NCBI GenBank assembly: GCA_003327455.1
Contig: QOQU01000003.1
Coordinates: 372,001 to 436,000, forward strand
Length of the DNA stretch: 64,000 bases
DNA from: Anaerolineae bacterium
Lineage (GTDB): Bacteria > Chloroflexota > Anaerolineae > Anaerolineales > UBA4823
Reading direction: 5' to 3'
The notes below the pieces were generated by a model that was given only the letters and a program-made list of their open reading frames with translations, was not told where the DNA came from and searched no databases. Of the stretch, positions 34,416 to 43,970 are shown in pieces. The position numbers and the translations under genes are program-made. The first letter of the stretch is position 1. Every line of letters begins with the position of its first letter.

Positions 34416-35508
34416 AAAGGCGTTATTGTCTTTCCTGTTGCCTGTTTTTATTACTTTCTGTGTATCCGTAGGATTCGTCTGTTTCACTCTGTTCAGAGTT
34501 GATGGTGATATTATGCAGTTTATTGTGATTGGGACACGGTTTTCGGATGGAGATCCGAATGGCAGTGAGGGATATGATGGTCAATTTGGTTACTATATTG
34601 CCATGCAGCCAAACCCTCGGATCGTCTCCAGCCATCTGGATGTACCGGCTTATCGCTATCAAAGAATACTTTTGCCAGTCCTGGCTCGAATTTTTTCGTC
34701 AGGCAATCCGCAATGGATTCCCTGGTGGTTGGTTATCCTTCCCTTGTTGGGACAGGTGGTTGGGGTAGCTTTTGTAGCCAAGATCATCCAGGATCAAGAA
34801 CATAACCCCTTGTTTGCTCTCATCTATGGTTTGAATGCCGGATCGTTGCTTTCCATTCGAGTTGCTCTACCAGAACCTCTTGCTTATGCATTTGTGGCAG
34901 GTGCGTTGTACGCTATTCGAAAACAAAACTACTGGATAGGTGCACTTTGTTTCGCCCTGGCATTTTTTACCAAAGAAGTGACTCTCGTGTTTGGAGGTGC
35001 TATCCTGGTCTGGCTGCTTCTAGAACGCCAGTGGAAGAGTAGCAGCATTCTGTTATTGGCGAGTTTTTTACCTTTTGCGCTGTGGCAGGGATGGTTATGG
35101 AGAACTTTTGGGCAGATGGGGATTGGAAGCGGTGGGGAATATGCAAGTAGTTTCGAGTGGATTCCGTTCATGGGCTTACTGCGCATAGCCGAATATAGCT
35201 GGTTGTACTTTTTCGCTATGCTGGTAGCCTTTTTGCCTTTCGTGGTTGTTCCGTCTGTATGGGGTGCCTGGGTATCATTTCGGCAGATTCTCCGGAGAGA
35301 GTGGAATTTCGCGGTCTTGTCCCTATTCTTTCACTGTCTTGTGATGTTTTTCTTGCCCTTTTCAACTTATCGCGAGACAGGGGGGATTTTACGCCTCTCG
35401 GTGGGTTTTGTCTTGGCTTTTCTTATTTATGTGGTCAACGAAAATATGCCCAAAGTGCTTCGCTTTCTTCCTTTCTGGTGGGTGTACAATGTATTTCTGT
35501 TCCGTTGA
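34405..35508 (+). CDS. Multi-pass membrane protein of GT-C-like type
   Basis: A 367-residue membrane protein with about nine helices. The first external loop carries GSEGYDGQFGYYIAMQPNP, a YDGQF-type motif that I associate with a family of uncharacterised bacterial membrane proteins near polysaccharide genes. ALPEPLAYAFVAG and FFTKEVTLVF are further conserved-looking loops. It overlaps YfhO and precedes MoxR by 12 bases. No catalytic role can be proved. Confidence 0.65.
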   Translation: MMDKKALLSFLLPVFITFCVSVGFVCFTLFRVDGDIMQFIVIGTRFSDGDPNGSEGYDGQFGYYIAMQPNPRIVSSHLDVPAYRYQRILLPVLARIFSSGNPQWIPWWLVILPLLGQVVGVAFVAKIIQDQEHNPLFALIYGLNAGSLLSIRVALPEPLAYAFVAGALYAIRKQNYWIGALCFALAFFTKEVTLVFGGAILVWLLLERQWKSSSILLLASFLPFALWQGWLWRTFGQMGIGSGGEYASSFEWIPFMGLLRIAEYSWLYFFAMLVAFLPFVVVPSVWGAWVSFRQILRREWNFAVLSLFFHCLVMFFLPFSTYRETGGILRLSVGFVLAFLIYVVNENMPKVLRFLPFWWVYNVFLFR

Positions 35509-35520
35509 AAAGGAGAAGTC

Positions 35521-36486
35521 ATGGAAATTACCCAAGTTAAGCCATTGGCTGAGATGATTATTGAGAATATTGGCAAGGTGATCATTGGAAAACAGCGACC
35601 GATTAAGTTGGCGGTAATCAGCTTGTTTTGTCAGGGACATTTGTTGATTGAGGATGTTCCGGGTGTGGGAAAAACCATGTTAGCTCGCAGTCTGGCAAAG
35701 TCGGTCGGATTGAGTTTTAGCCGAATACAATTTACCCCAGACATGCTACCCAGTGATATTACCGGTGTGTCGATCTTCAATCAGGAAACCCGTCAATTTG
35801 AGTTTCGAGCCGGTCCTATCTTGTCTCAGATTGTATTGGCCGATGAGATTAACCGGGCAACACCCAAAACCCAGGCGGCTTTATTAGAGGCAATGGAGGA
35901 ACATCAGGTCACTGTAGATGGTGTTACTCACCATTTACCCTCGCCTTTTATGGTGATGGCAACTCAAAACCCGATTGAATACGAAGGTACCTTTCCTTTA
36001 CCCGAAGCCCAACTGGATCGTTTTTTTATGCGGATTCAAATCGGTTATCCTACTTTAGAAGAAGAAATGCGCATTTTAGAGGAGCAACAATATCAACATC
36101 CGATTCAAAGTTTGGGAGCGGTCATCACTGCTCAACAACTTATTGAAGTACAGGAAACAATTAAAAAAGTCTACCTTTCTCCAGCAGTCAAGCGATACAT
36201 TGTAAACCTCATCCGCTACACCCGGAATCAAAACGATGTCTATTTAGGCTCCAGCCCGCGAGGCAGTTTAGCCTTAGCAAGGGCAGCCCAGGCGAAGGCG
36301 GCTATTGAAGGAAGGGATTACGTGTTGCCTGATGATATCAAAGATCTGGCGATTGAAATATTGAGCCATCGCCTTATCTTAGCACCGGCGTCTAAATTGC
36401 GAGATTACAACGAACGAGATGTCATCCAGGAGGCTTTGAACAATGTGGCTGTGCCGGGAGGTGATCCAATGAGAAGGGAAGGATGA
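35521..36486 (+). CDS. moxR: MoxR family AAA+ ATPase
   Basis: A 321-residue AAA+ ATPase. Walker A is [17 protein letters not shown], Walker [23 protein letters not shown], sensor region [25 protein letters not shown], and the C-terminal lid with [17 protein letters not shown]. Family members act as chaperones, often with DUF58 proteins. AAAAGGAG precedes the ATG. It overlaps the DUF58 gene by four bases, the standard pair. Confidence 0.95.
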   Translation: MEITQVKPLAEMIIENIGKVIIGKQRPIKLAVISLFCQGHLLIEDVPGVGKTMLARSLAKSVGLSFSRIQFTPDMLPSDITGVSIFNQETRQFEFRAGPILSQIVLADEINRATPKTQAALLEAMEEHQVTVDGVTHHLPSPFMVMATQNPIEYEGTFPLPEAQLDRFFMRIQIGYPTLEEEMRILEEQQYQHPIQSLGAVITAQQLIEVQETIKKVYLSPAVKRYIVNLIRYTRNQNDVYLGSSPRGSLALARAAQAKAAIEGRDYVLPDDIKDLAIEILSHRLILAPASKLRDYNERDVIQEALNNVAVPGGDPMRREG

Positions 36487-37772
36487 ATACACCTCAAAAG
36501 ATTGTCGTTGGATTGTTTCTCATTTGTCTGCTTGGAGGGTTGATCAGCGGGGCCACTTTTTATTACCGATTAGCCTATTTATGGGGGGCAGTGTGGATTT
36601 TTGCCTGGTTATACTCTCTTTTTGCTCTCAGAGGTCTCAGACTATCACGGGTTGCGCGTTTCCATCGAGCTCAGGTGGGACAAATCTTCGAAGAGCGAAT
36701 TGAAGTCACCAACCATTCAAGGGTCACAAAATTGTGGCTGGCAATCCACGATGAGTCTGCTTTACCAGAGGCACAGGGCTCAAGAGTTATAAGTTATCTA
36801 AAACCTAAAGAAACGCGTTCGTATTTTGTGCGTACACGTCTGGTAAAAAGAGGTTTCTATTCATTAGGGCCAACCAGAATTGTGGCAGGTGATCCTTTTG
36901 GGCTTTTTATGGTTGATAAGGTCTTCCCGGCCAAAGAGCATCTCCTGGTTTATCCGATGACAATGGAGATAAAAGACTTTCCGAATCCAGCCGGTTGGAT
37001 TTCTGGTGGGGAAGCGATGCGGAGAAAAACGCATCAGATTACGCCTAACGCTGCTGGAGTCAGGGAATATATGTCTGGCGACCCTTTGAATCGAATTCAC
37101 TGGTTGAGCACAGCGCGACGCGGTCGTTTGATGGTTAAAGAATTTGAGTTAGATCCATTATCCGAAGTGTGGATTTTTTTAGATGCGGATAAAAATTTTC
37201 AATACGGCAAGGTAGATTATCAATACGACTTTCAACCAAGAGAATTATGGCGGCCAGTTGTAAAATTACCTCTTCCAGGTGCTACATTTGAATATCAAAT
37301 TGTCATAGCTGCTTCTTTGGCGAGACACTTTTTACGGAAGGGAAGGGCGGTTGGTTTGGCTGCCAAGGGGAGAAATTTTCATGTATCTGTCGCTGAAAGA
37401 GGTTTTCGGCAGTTAGGAAAATTATTAGAAATGTTTGCAATCCTGGAACCCGAAGGAGATCTCCCTTTGCCAGTCCTTGTGGAAAGTCAAGGTCGATTGC
37501 TCCCGCGTGGAAGTACAACTATTTTGATTAGTTCAGCTTACGAACTTAACCTGAGCCGTGCTGCCTCATTTCTCAGTGCAATTGGGCATCGACCGATTGC
37601 CATTTGGGTTGATCCAACTACCTTTGAGGCAGGTCTAGATGAAGAAAAGCGCCTGAAAATAATAGCATCCCTAAGTAGTCAAGGCATTCCACATGTTGTC
37701 GTTCGTCGCGGAGACGATTTGGTGCAGACATTATCAGGAAGTTTCTATCTTCCAGGTTTGGAATTGAGGTAA
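36483..37772 (+). CDS. DUF58 family protein
   Basis: A 429-residue protein with two N-terminal helices (about residues 5-45), a beta-rich region ([18 protein letters not shown]) and the DUF58 signature [21 protein letters not shown] at about residues 195-215. The following [10 protein letters not shown] and WIFLDADKN belong to a VWA-like fold. It pairs with MoxR by overlapping frames. The pair closes the operon of membrane glycosylation genes and converges on alaX. Biochemical function is not established. Confidence 0.9.
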   Translation: MNTPQKIVVGLFLICLLGGLISGATFYYRLAYLWGAVWIFAWLYSLFALRGLRLSRVARFHRAQVGQIFEERIEVTNHSRVTKLWLAIHDESALPEAQGSRVISYLKPKETRSYFVRTRLVKRGFYSLGPTRIVAGDPFGLFMVDKVFPAKEHLLVYPMTMEIKDFPNPAGWISGGEAMRRKTHQITPNAAGVREYMSGDPLNRIHWLSTARRGRLMVKEFELDPLSEVWIFLDADKNFQYGKVDYQYDFQPRELWRPVVKLPLPGATFEYQIVIAASLARHFLRKGRAVGLAAKGRNFHVSVAERGFRQLGKLLEMFAILEPEGDLPLPVLVESQGRLLPRGSTTILISSAYELNLSRAASFLSAIGHRPIAIWVDPTTFEAGLDEEKRLKIIASLSSQGIPHVVVRRGDDLVQTLSGSFYLPGLELR

Positions 37773-37779
37773 GCTGAAG

Positions 37780-38502
37780 CTAGTCGGTTAATTCGATGTA
37801 GATGCGTTTGTTGATTTTTCCTTTGCTCTTGTAGTCCACGACGCGAATTTTGCCGATTTCGGATGTGTTCTTGACATGGGTGCCGCCATCTGCCTGCAGG
37901 TCTAAGCCAACAATCTCTACCACTCGCACAGCCTGGATTCCCTCTGGAAGCAAATTAATTTTGGTGCGAATCAGGTCTGGAATTTTGAAGGCTTCTTCAC
38001 GAGGTAGTATGGCAGTGCGAATCGGTAAGCTTTTTTTGACCTCGTGATTGACTGCTTCCTCGATGGCTGTCACTAAATCTTTATGCATGGTCTCAAACTC
38101 GAAATCCATGCGTCCTTTGAGTGGTTCCATATCCCCACCGGTCACCGTTGCACCATAATCCCGAAAGATTACCCCACAAAGGACGTGCATGGCTGAATGA
38201 GTGCGCATGAGTTGATAGCGGCGTTCCCAATCAATGTGACATTCAACAACATCACCGACCGCCGGCAACTCAATCTCAGTTGCCAGGTAAAAGAGTACGT
38301 CATCGCCGGATTTTTTTACTTTTTGAACCGCCAGTTGGTTACCTTTCCAGAGCAGATAGCCTGTATCAGCGGGTTGTCCTCCTCCGCCTGGGTAAAAGAC
38401 TGTTTGATCAAGAATCAAAGCGTGCTCTTCGGGTATGACCTGAGTAACAAGAGCTTGATTCTCTTTACGATAGCTATCGGTTTGGTATATGAGAGTTGTC
38501 AT
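37780..38502 (-). CDS. alaX: Free-standing alanyl-tRNA editing protein AlaX
   Basis: A 240-residue homologue of the AlaRS editing domain, which removes serine or glycine from mischarged tRNA-Ala. An N-terminal beta-barrel with DQTVFYPGGGGQPADTG precedes the metal site: HSAMHVL gives the HxxxH pair at about 98-102. The second half usually reads CxxxH; here it is ADGGTHVKNTSEIG, so the first zinc ligand Cys is replaced by Asp. Other free-standing AlaX proteins may share this. A clear AGGAG stands before the ATG on the minus strand. It lies alone, convergent with DUF58. Confidence 0.9.
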   Translation of the reverse strand: MTTLIYQTDSYRKENQALVTQVIPEEHALILDQTVFYPGGGGQPADTGYLLWKGNQLAVQKVKKSGDDVLFYLATEIELPAVGDVVECHIDWERRYQLMRTHSAMHVLCGVIFRDYGATVTGGDMEPLKGRMDFEFETMHKDLVTAIEEAVNHEVKKSLPIRTAILPREEAFKIPDLIRTKINLLPEGIQAVRVVEIVGLDLQADGGTHVKNTSEIGKIRVVDYKSKGKINKRIYIELTD

Positions 38503-38701
38503 GATCTACTCCTGGGATTTAGTTACGTTAAGATTAACTGGTTTGATTTTACACCTTCTTGATTCAGATAAAGTTGGTTTTTGGGTTTATAGAAGGAGAT
38601 TCGTACGAGATTATCTTGAAATAAAAGACGACTTTTTCACGCATAAGATGGGTTCTGGAAACATTAGCGGTGAGATATAATCCAGATGAGGAAATGGCAA
38701 A

Positions 38702-39727
38702 ATGGAAGAGCTTGTCTATTACTATCCCCAAGGACACGAAAAACATTTTCAAAGTGGTCACCCGGAGAGACCTGAACGGGTGGAGACGATCGTCAAGGTT
38801 CTTCAGGAAAACGACCTTTGGAGTAGCTACCCGCAGGCAGAACCAAAACGGTTATCTCTTGAAGAGATTGGTTTCGTTCATTCAAGGCAATATCTGCAGG
38901 AACTTGAAAATGTTTGCCGAGTTGGGGATTTTCTCGATATGGATACCTACACGACGCCGTTTTCATGGGACCTGGCAATAAGAACTGCAGGCGGAGCAGT
39001 TTCGGTTGCCGAAGCGGTATGGACGGGACAGGCTCGCCGGGGTTTTGCCTTGACCAGACCGCCAGGTCATCATGCAACCTCGCGGAGGGGTATGGGTTTT
39101 TGTTTGCTCAACAATGTGGCGATTGCTGCGGAGTGGCTAGTCCGTAATTTCGGAACCCGGCGAGTTGCTATTCTCGACTTCGACTTACATCATGGCAACG
39201 GTACACAAGAGATTTTTTGGCAAAGAGCAGATGTGTTTTATCTTTCCACCCATCAGTCTCCGTTATACCCCGGCAGTGGGTATCTGGATGAAATTGGGAC
39301 CGGTGAAGGGAGAGGATTTACGGCGAATTTTCCTCTTCCACCCGGCGCTGGGAATATGGCTTTTGCAAATTTAATGGAAAAAATCGTTTTACCGTTGCTT
39401 AATCGAATTCAACCCCAGATGTTGCTGATCAGTTACGGTTTTGATCCGCATTGGCGAGATCCCTTGGGACATTTACAGCTTTCGGCGAGACAATATGGTG
39501 AAATCATCAGGCTCTTAACCGAATGGGCGGATAAACATTGCGAAGGGAAAATCGCCCTATTTTTAGAAGGTGGCTATGACCTGGAAGCTGCAAAAGCCTG
39601 TTCGTTAGCGGTCGTTTGTGCCCTGCTTGGTCGGTCTTTTGATGATCCGCTAGGTGAGGCTCCAAGAGAAGAAGGTCGATCCTGGATGAAAGTCGTTGAA
39701 CAGGCTCAACAGCTCTGGAATCTGTAA
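38702..39727 (+). CDS. Histone-deacetylase superfamily (AcuC/APAH-like) enzyme
   Basis: A 341-residue zinc-dependent amidohydrolase. Metal and catalytic blocks are RPPGHHATSRRGMGFCLLNN, LDFDLHHGNGTQEIF and ISYGFDPHWRDPLG, giving the His pair and the Asp/His/Asp zinc ligands. Bacterial members remove acetyl groups from proteins (AcuC) or polyamines; the substrate here cannot be told. A TATAAT at 38676-38681 lies 20 bases upstream, and GAGGAAA just before the ATG acts as the ribosome-binding site. It leads a compact operon to 42.7 kb. Confidence 0.9.
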   Translation: MEELVYYYPQGHEKHFQSGHPERPERVETIVKVLQENDLWSSYPQAEPKRLSLEEIGFVHSRQYLQELENVCRVGDFLDMDTYTTPFSWDLAIRTAGGAVSVAEAVWTGQARRGFALTRPPGHHATSRRGMGFCLLNNVAIAAEWLVRNFGTRRVAILDFDLHHGNGTQEIFWQRADVFYLSTHQSPLYPGSGYLDEIGTGEGRGFTANFPLPPGAGNMAFANLMEKIVLPLLNRIQPQMLLISYGFDPHWRDPLGHLQLSARQYGEIIRLLTEWADKHCEGKIALFLEGGYDLEAAKACSLAVVCALLGRSFDDPLGEAPREEGRSWMKVVEQAQQLWNL

Positions 39728-39743
39728 CTTTGAAAGGATGATT

Positions 39744-40154
39744 ATGGGACAAATTCGCATTAAATGGGTAGAAGACCGCTTGATGGTAGGTACGGATTCG
39801 AACAACAATTCGGTTGTTATCGGGCGTACCCACCAAAATCAACATGGCGAGGGGGTCAAGCCGGCTGAATTGCTCTTAATGGCAGCAGCCTCTTGTTCGG
39901 GGTACGATGTCCTTGAAATTTTGTTCAAGCAACGTCAGCCTTTGAGGGATCTGGAAGTCATTTGTAGTGGTAACCAGATGAAAGATCCGCCCTATTCTTT
40001 TACGGACATGCACTTACACTATATCCTCTATGGTGATCTTGAGCATGAAAAAGTCGAACGTGCCATTCAGCTTTCTCAAGAAAAATATTGTTCCGTGATT
40101 GCGACCTTGAAGCCTTCGATTCCGGTTACCTTTGATTATGAGGTACGACCCTAA
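39744..40154 (+). CDS. OsmC family protein
   Basis: A 136-residue OsmC/Ohr-fold protein. It has the family sequence GVKPAELLLMAAASCSGYDVLEIL with the first reactive Cys, and EKYCSVIATLKPSIPV with the second. With both cysteines present, thiol peroxidase activity against organic hydroperoxides is possible; it looks closer to the YhfA/OsmC-like group than to Ohr. The ATG at 39744 is chosen because GAAAGG ends six bases before it; an ATG at 39738 is in frame. The next gene follows directly. Confidence 0.9.
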   Translation: MGQIRIKWVEDRLMVGTDSNNNSVVIGRTHQNQHGEGVKPAELLLMAAASCSGYDVLEILFKQRQPLRDLEVICSGNQMKDPPYSFTDMHLHYILYGDLEHEKVERAIQLSQEKYCSVIATLKPSIPVTFDYEVRP

Positions 40155-40715
40155 ATGATTTTGAGTCGGAGATTTGAACAGGCCTTACTCTATGCTTTGC
40201 AAGCTCATCGAGAGCAATATCGGAAAGCCAGCCAGGTGCCTTATTTTTCGCATCTCATCTCGTGCGCTGCTCTGGTGATGGAAAATGGGGGAGATGAAGA
40301 TCAAACCATTGCGGCTCTGTTACACGATGTCGCTGAGGATCAGGGAGGTTTGCGTCGTCTGGAGGAGATCGAGTCATTATTCGGTAAAAGGGTGCGCAGG
40401 ATTGTGGAGGGCTGTTCGGATACCCTTGAGTTTCCCAAACCGCCCTGGCATGACCGAAAAAAGAATTACCTTGAACATTTGCGGGATGCTGATGAAGATG
40501 TTTTGTTGGTCTCGCTGGCAGATAAGGTACATAATTTACGCACGATCTATATGGATTACCTGAGCATGGGTGAAGTTGTCTGGGATCGCTTCCAGGGTGG
40601 AAAAACTGGCAGTCTGTGGTATTTCCGTTCGTTGCTGGACGTTTTTGCTGCTCGATATCCATCTCCGATGATTCATGAATTCGAGCGATTATTGCGTTAT
40701 TTAGAAGAGCAATGA
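40155..40715 (+). CDS. HD-domain phosphohydrolase, (p)ppGpp-hydrolase-like
   Basis: A 186-residue HD-family protein. The metal motif is HLISCAALVMENGGD followed by LLHDVAEDQGG, and a later SLADKVHNLRTIYMDY. This set resembles the hydrolase domain of SpoT/Mesh1 small alarmone hydrolases. It starts right after the OsmC stop and overlaps the nucleoside phosphorylase by four bases. Hydrolysis of ppGpp is the family expectation; other nucleotides are possible. Confidence 0.85.
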   Translation: MILSRRFEQALLYALQAHREQYRKASQVPYFSHLISCAALVMENGGDEDQTIAALLHDVAEDQGGLRRLEEIESLFGKRVRRIVEGCSDTLEFPKPPWHDRKKNYLEHLRDADEDVLLVSLADKVHNLRTIYMDYLSMGEVVWDRFQGGKTGSLWYFRSLLDVFAARYPSPMIHEFERLLRYLEEQ

Positions 40716-41449
40716 GGGTGTTGGATTCTGATTTGAAGCCTGTGGTTGTGCTAATCTCTGCGAATGCAGAATGGGTAGCAGTTAAAGAAATCTTGAAACC
40801 GAACCAAGTTGAAAAAACCATTTATGGAGAGTGCTTTTGGCTTTCGTTGTCGGATAATATTCACCCTCAGGAAATCCTTTTCTTTCAAGGAGGGTGGGGT
40901 AAAATCTCTGCGGCTGCGTCAACCCAATATGTGATCGATCGGTATTCCCCCTATCTCCTTTTCAACCTGGGTACGTGCGGAGGAATTGAAGGGCGAATCG
41001 AGCGAGGACAGATTGTGCTGGTTGAAAAGACGGTGGTCTACGATTTAATTGAGATGATGGAAGATAACGTGGAGGCAACAAATGCCTACACAACGGTATT
41101 GGATTTGTCCTTCTTGCGAGAGCCATTTCCATATGAGGTGAAAAAACAAACCATGCTATCAGCCGATCGAGATCTCCAGGTAGAGGATATCCCCGGCTTA
41201 ATCCAAAAGTACGGAGCATCTGTTTGTGATTGGGAATCGGCAGCGATCGCTTTTGTCACGAGGAAAAATGGCACCCCCCTGGTTATTTTACGGGGGGTAA
41301 GCGATTTAGTCAGCCCGCACGGGGGTGAGGCTTATGGAAATGTTGCGTTCTTTCACCTTTCCACGCGCTCAATTATGCGGCAGCTGGTAGAGAACCTGAG
41401 TGGGTGGTTGACCTGCATTGATCCAGCCAGGGTGATTGATATAAGATGA
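40712..41449 (+). CDS. Purine nucleoside phosphorylase/nucleosidase family protein (PNP_UDP_1)
   Basis: A 245-residue protein with the nucleoside-phosphorylase fold. FNLGTCGGIEGRIERGQIVLV is the Gly-rich phosphate and ribose region, and VCDWESAAIAFVTRKNGTPL with RGVSDLVSPHGG matches the MTA/SAH nucleosidase end, where an acidic residue is catalytic (Asp in GVSDL). Substrate is uncertain. It shares four-base overlaps with the HD gene before it and the LuxR-kelch gene after it. Confidence 0.82.
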   Translation: MRVLDSDLKPVVVLISANAEWVAVKEILKPNQVEKTIYGECFWLSLSDNIHPQEILFFQGGWGKISAAASTQYVIDRYSPYLLFNLGTCGGIEGRIERGQIVLVEKTVVYDLIEMMEDNVEATNAYTTVLDLSFLREPFPYEVKKQTMLSADRDLQVEDIPGLIQKYGASVCDWESAAIAFVTRKNGTPLVILRGVSDLVSPHGGEAYGNVAFFHLSTRSIMRQLVENLSGWLTCIDPARVIDIR

Positions 41450-42747
41450 ATGAGACACAGGAGTTAAGCGAGCGGGAAATCGAAATCCTGAAACTGGTGG
41501 CAACGGGCTTATCGAACAAAGAAATTGCCTACCAGTTGAGAATCAGTCCCAACACGGTGAAGGTTCACTTGAAGAATATCTTTGCCAAGATTAATGTCGT
41601 GTCGCGCACCGAAGCGGCCATGTATGCAGTCAAACAAGGGTGGGTGGAAGCAGGATTCCAACCCTTGAAAGAAGAAAATCTAGAAGAGGAACTGAGTCAG
41701 ACCCCATATCACAATCCACTCCGTTTGTCGCCACTCTTCATTGGATTACTTGGCGTGGTAGGTTTGGCATTCGTGGGCTTGATTATTTTCCTGAGCCTGA
41801 ACCTGGCGGATCAAAATGCTCCCACCGTCATCGAGGTCGTTGTCACGCCGACGGCGGAGCCGGCGCGCTGGGAACTGGTTACGCAGATGCCGGTAGCGAG
41901 GAAGTCCATGGCGTATGCGGCGGTTGACAATAAGATATATATCATCGGAGGGGAAACACCGAATGGGATCACTGATCGGGTGGATATTTACGATACTGTT
42001 ACGGGGCAATGGAGTGATGGAGCGCGAAAACCAACGCCGGTCAGTGAAGCTTGCGGAGCTTATGTAGGAGGGAAAATTATCGTTGCGGGGGGAACTACGC
42101 CAGCCGGGGAGGTGACCAATGTGGTGGAAGCTTATGATGTAGCTCTCGATCGATGGGAGCCTTGGGTGAGTCTGCCGATTTCTGTGACTGGGGCAGCCTG
42201 TTTCGTCTATGAGGGGAACTATTATTTGGGTGGAGGATGGAATGGTGAGAAAGTATATTCGGAAATCTTTTCTTCTCCTTCTTCGCATGAGGTTTGGGAA
42301 AATAGCGGAAAATTAACTCTTTCACGCGCTTACTTTGGAGTCAGTGAATTAAGTGAGCGGATTTACTTTGTTGGAGGGTGGAATGGAACCGGCGGTTTGG
42401 ATGACATTTCGAGCCTCTCCTTGATAACAGACAAGCAAAGTGGCTTGGAGTTTGGTTCGATGAATGAAAGTCGGTACCGCTTGACGAGCTTGGGAGTCTT
42501 GGATAAACTGTATATCCTTGGTGGACTCAATGACCTGGAGCCATTGACGAACTCTCTTGAAATAAATCCGAAGAATCGGATGGTACGATCTATTGACAAC
42601 CCTGAAGGAAAAGCATGGCATGACCATGGTGCGGTCTCGCTGGGCGAATATCTCTATGGCTTTGGCGGGATGCTGGGTGACCGTTTAGCAAGTGAGGTCT
42701 ATCGGTTGAGGGTGTTGTATACAATTCTTTTACCAATTATCCAATAA
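41446..42747 (+). CDS. Membrane-spanning LuxR-HTH plus kelch beta-propeller protein
   Basis: A 433-residue one-component-like protein. Residues 7-66 are a LuxR/GerE helix-turn-helix (LSEREIEILKLVATGLSNKE, then SPNTVKVHLKN). There is no receiver domain. Residues 96-118 form a membrane helix, and the rest is exported. About residues 135-425 have six kelch-like blades, each with a Gly pair (IIGG, VAGG, LGGG, VGGW, ILGG, GFGGM). The last residues are ILLPIIQ, like the tails of two other exported proteins here. The gene overlaps the nucleoside phosphorylase stop. The design suggests a membrane-tethered DNA-binding protein that senses something outside; this is an inference. Confidence 0.85.
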   Translation: MNETQELSEREIEILKLVATGLSNKEIAYQLRISPNTVKVHLKNIFAKINVVSRTEAAMYAVKQGWVEAGFQPLKEENLEEELSQTPYHNPLRLSPLFIGLLGVVGLAFVGLIIFLSLNLADQNAPTVIEVVVTPTAEPARWELVTQMPVARKSMAYAAVDNKIYIIGGETPNGITDRVDIYDTVTGQWSDGARKPTPVSEACGAYVGGKIIVAGGTTPAGEVTNVVEAYDVALDRWEPWVSLPISVTGAACFVYEGNYYLGGGWNGEKVYSEIFSSPSSHEVWENSGKLTLSRAYFGVSELSERIYFVGGWNGTGGLDDISSLSLITDKQSGLEFGSMNESRYRLTSLGVLDKLYILGGLNDLEPLTNSLEINPKNRMVRSIDNPEGKAWHDHGAVSLGEYLYGFGGMLGDRLASEVYRLRVLYTILLPIIQ

Positions 42748-42778
42748 ATATAAAGCGCATCTGACAAGTAACATTGGA

Positions 42779-43969
42779 ATGAAAATCTTATCAATTACTT
42801 CTACATACCCTCGTTTCCTCGGTGACGGAGCAGGTTCGTTTATTCAGTCTATCTCGGAAAAGTTAGTTGAGTTTGGGCATGAGTTATATATAATAGCGCC
42901 AGACAACCACCAGGTTCAATACAAGTGGCAAACGAAGGTTCAGGTTGATAGAATTCTATACATCTTACCACGTAGATTAGCTAAATTTGGCCATGGAGAG
43001 TCGTTAAGGGCTGATACTTTCCTTAAGTGGTACTCCTATATATTTGTGGTAATGTTTGGCATAATAGCGGTTTTAAAGATTTTAATTAATCCTACCTACA
43101 GGAAAGCCGATGTAATTTATGCGCATTGGTTGCTTCCTGGAGGAGTGATTGGGGCAATCCTTAGCAAGTTGTTGAATATTCCTCTGGTTATACATCTACA
43201 CGGATCGGATGTCTATGTAGCCGAACGTTATATGATATTTAGACCATTTGTAGAGTTTACTCTTTTATCTGCTTCAAAAATTATTGCTTGTAGTGAAAAT
43301 TTGGCTCATAGGGTAATCAAACTAGGTGGTAAAAATGTCATAGTAATCCCATATGGGGTAGATGTTAATGTGTTTGTGCCACCCAAGGAACGGCAAAGTA
43401 GTCAATGGAAATTTATTACAGGGATAGGTCGTTTGGTAAATAAAAAAGGCTTTAATTACTTAATACTGGCTGCAGAAAAAATTGTCAAGAAATATCCTCA
43501 ATGTAAGTTTCAAATAATTGGAGATGGAGATCAACGAGATGAATTGATCAAATTATCAAATATTCTTAATATAAATGACAGAGTAGAATTTAAAGGAAAT
43601 GTCTCCTGGAATCTTATTCCGATTGTCTTGGCCAACACAGATATATTTGTTTTACCTTCTGTAGTTGATAAACAAGGTAATGTAGATGGATTGCCAAATG
43701 TTCTTCTAGAAGCAATGTCTTCTGGTTGTGCAATTATTGCAAGCAACATAGGCGGTATATCGGACGTAGTTATTGATGGATATAATGGTTTACTTGTAGA
43801 ACCGAAAAATGTTGATCAATTAATATCTGCCATTGAGTCGCTATTGTCCAATGAACAATATAGGGAAACATTAGGAAAATCAGCCCGCCAAACAGTAACA
43901 GCAAAATATTCATGGGCGAAAATTGTAAAAATGATTGAGGATACATTGTATCAAGTAGTAATTTCATAA
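42779..43969 (+). CDS. Glycosyltransferase family 4
   Basis: A 396-residue GT-B retaining glycosyltransferase. The N-terminal Rossmann domain begins SITSTYPRFLGDGAGSF; the acceptor loop has IHLHGSDVYVAERY. The C-terminal domain has GIGRLVNKKGFNYLI and the signature DGLPNVLLEAMSSGCAIIAS, with the Glu that binds the nucleotide-sugar. It builds cell-surface polysaccharide or glycolipid. This gene opens the AT-rich block: codon choice shifts to A/T-ending codons. There is no good Shine-Dalgarno sequence before the ATG. Confidence 0.92.
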   Translation: MKILSITSTYPRFLGDGAGSFIQSISEKLVEFGHELYIIAPDNHQVQYKWQTKVQVDRILYILPRRLAKFGHGESLRADTFLKWYSYIFVVMFGIIAVLKILINPTYRKADVIYAHWLLPGGVIGAILSKLLNIPLVIHLHGSDVYVAERYMIFRPFVEFTLLSASKIIACSENLAHRVIKLGGKNVIVIPYGVDVNVFVPPKERQSSQWKFITGIGRLVNKKGFNYLILAAEKIVKKYPQCKFQIIGDGDQRDELIKLSNILNINDRVEFKGNVSWNLIPIVLANTDIFVLPSVVDKQGNVDGLPNVLLEAMSSGCAIIASNIGGISDVVIDGYNGLLVEPKNVDQLISAIESLLSNEQYRETLGKSARQTVTAKYSWAKIVKMIEDTLYQVVIS

Positions 43970-43970
43970 T

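Noticed and set aside
41746-42288. Minus-strand Arg-rich open frame in the kelch gene
   Set aside because: It is antisense to the kelch repeats; the Arg-rich make-up is what the complement of Gly/Pro codons gives.
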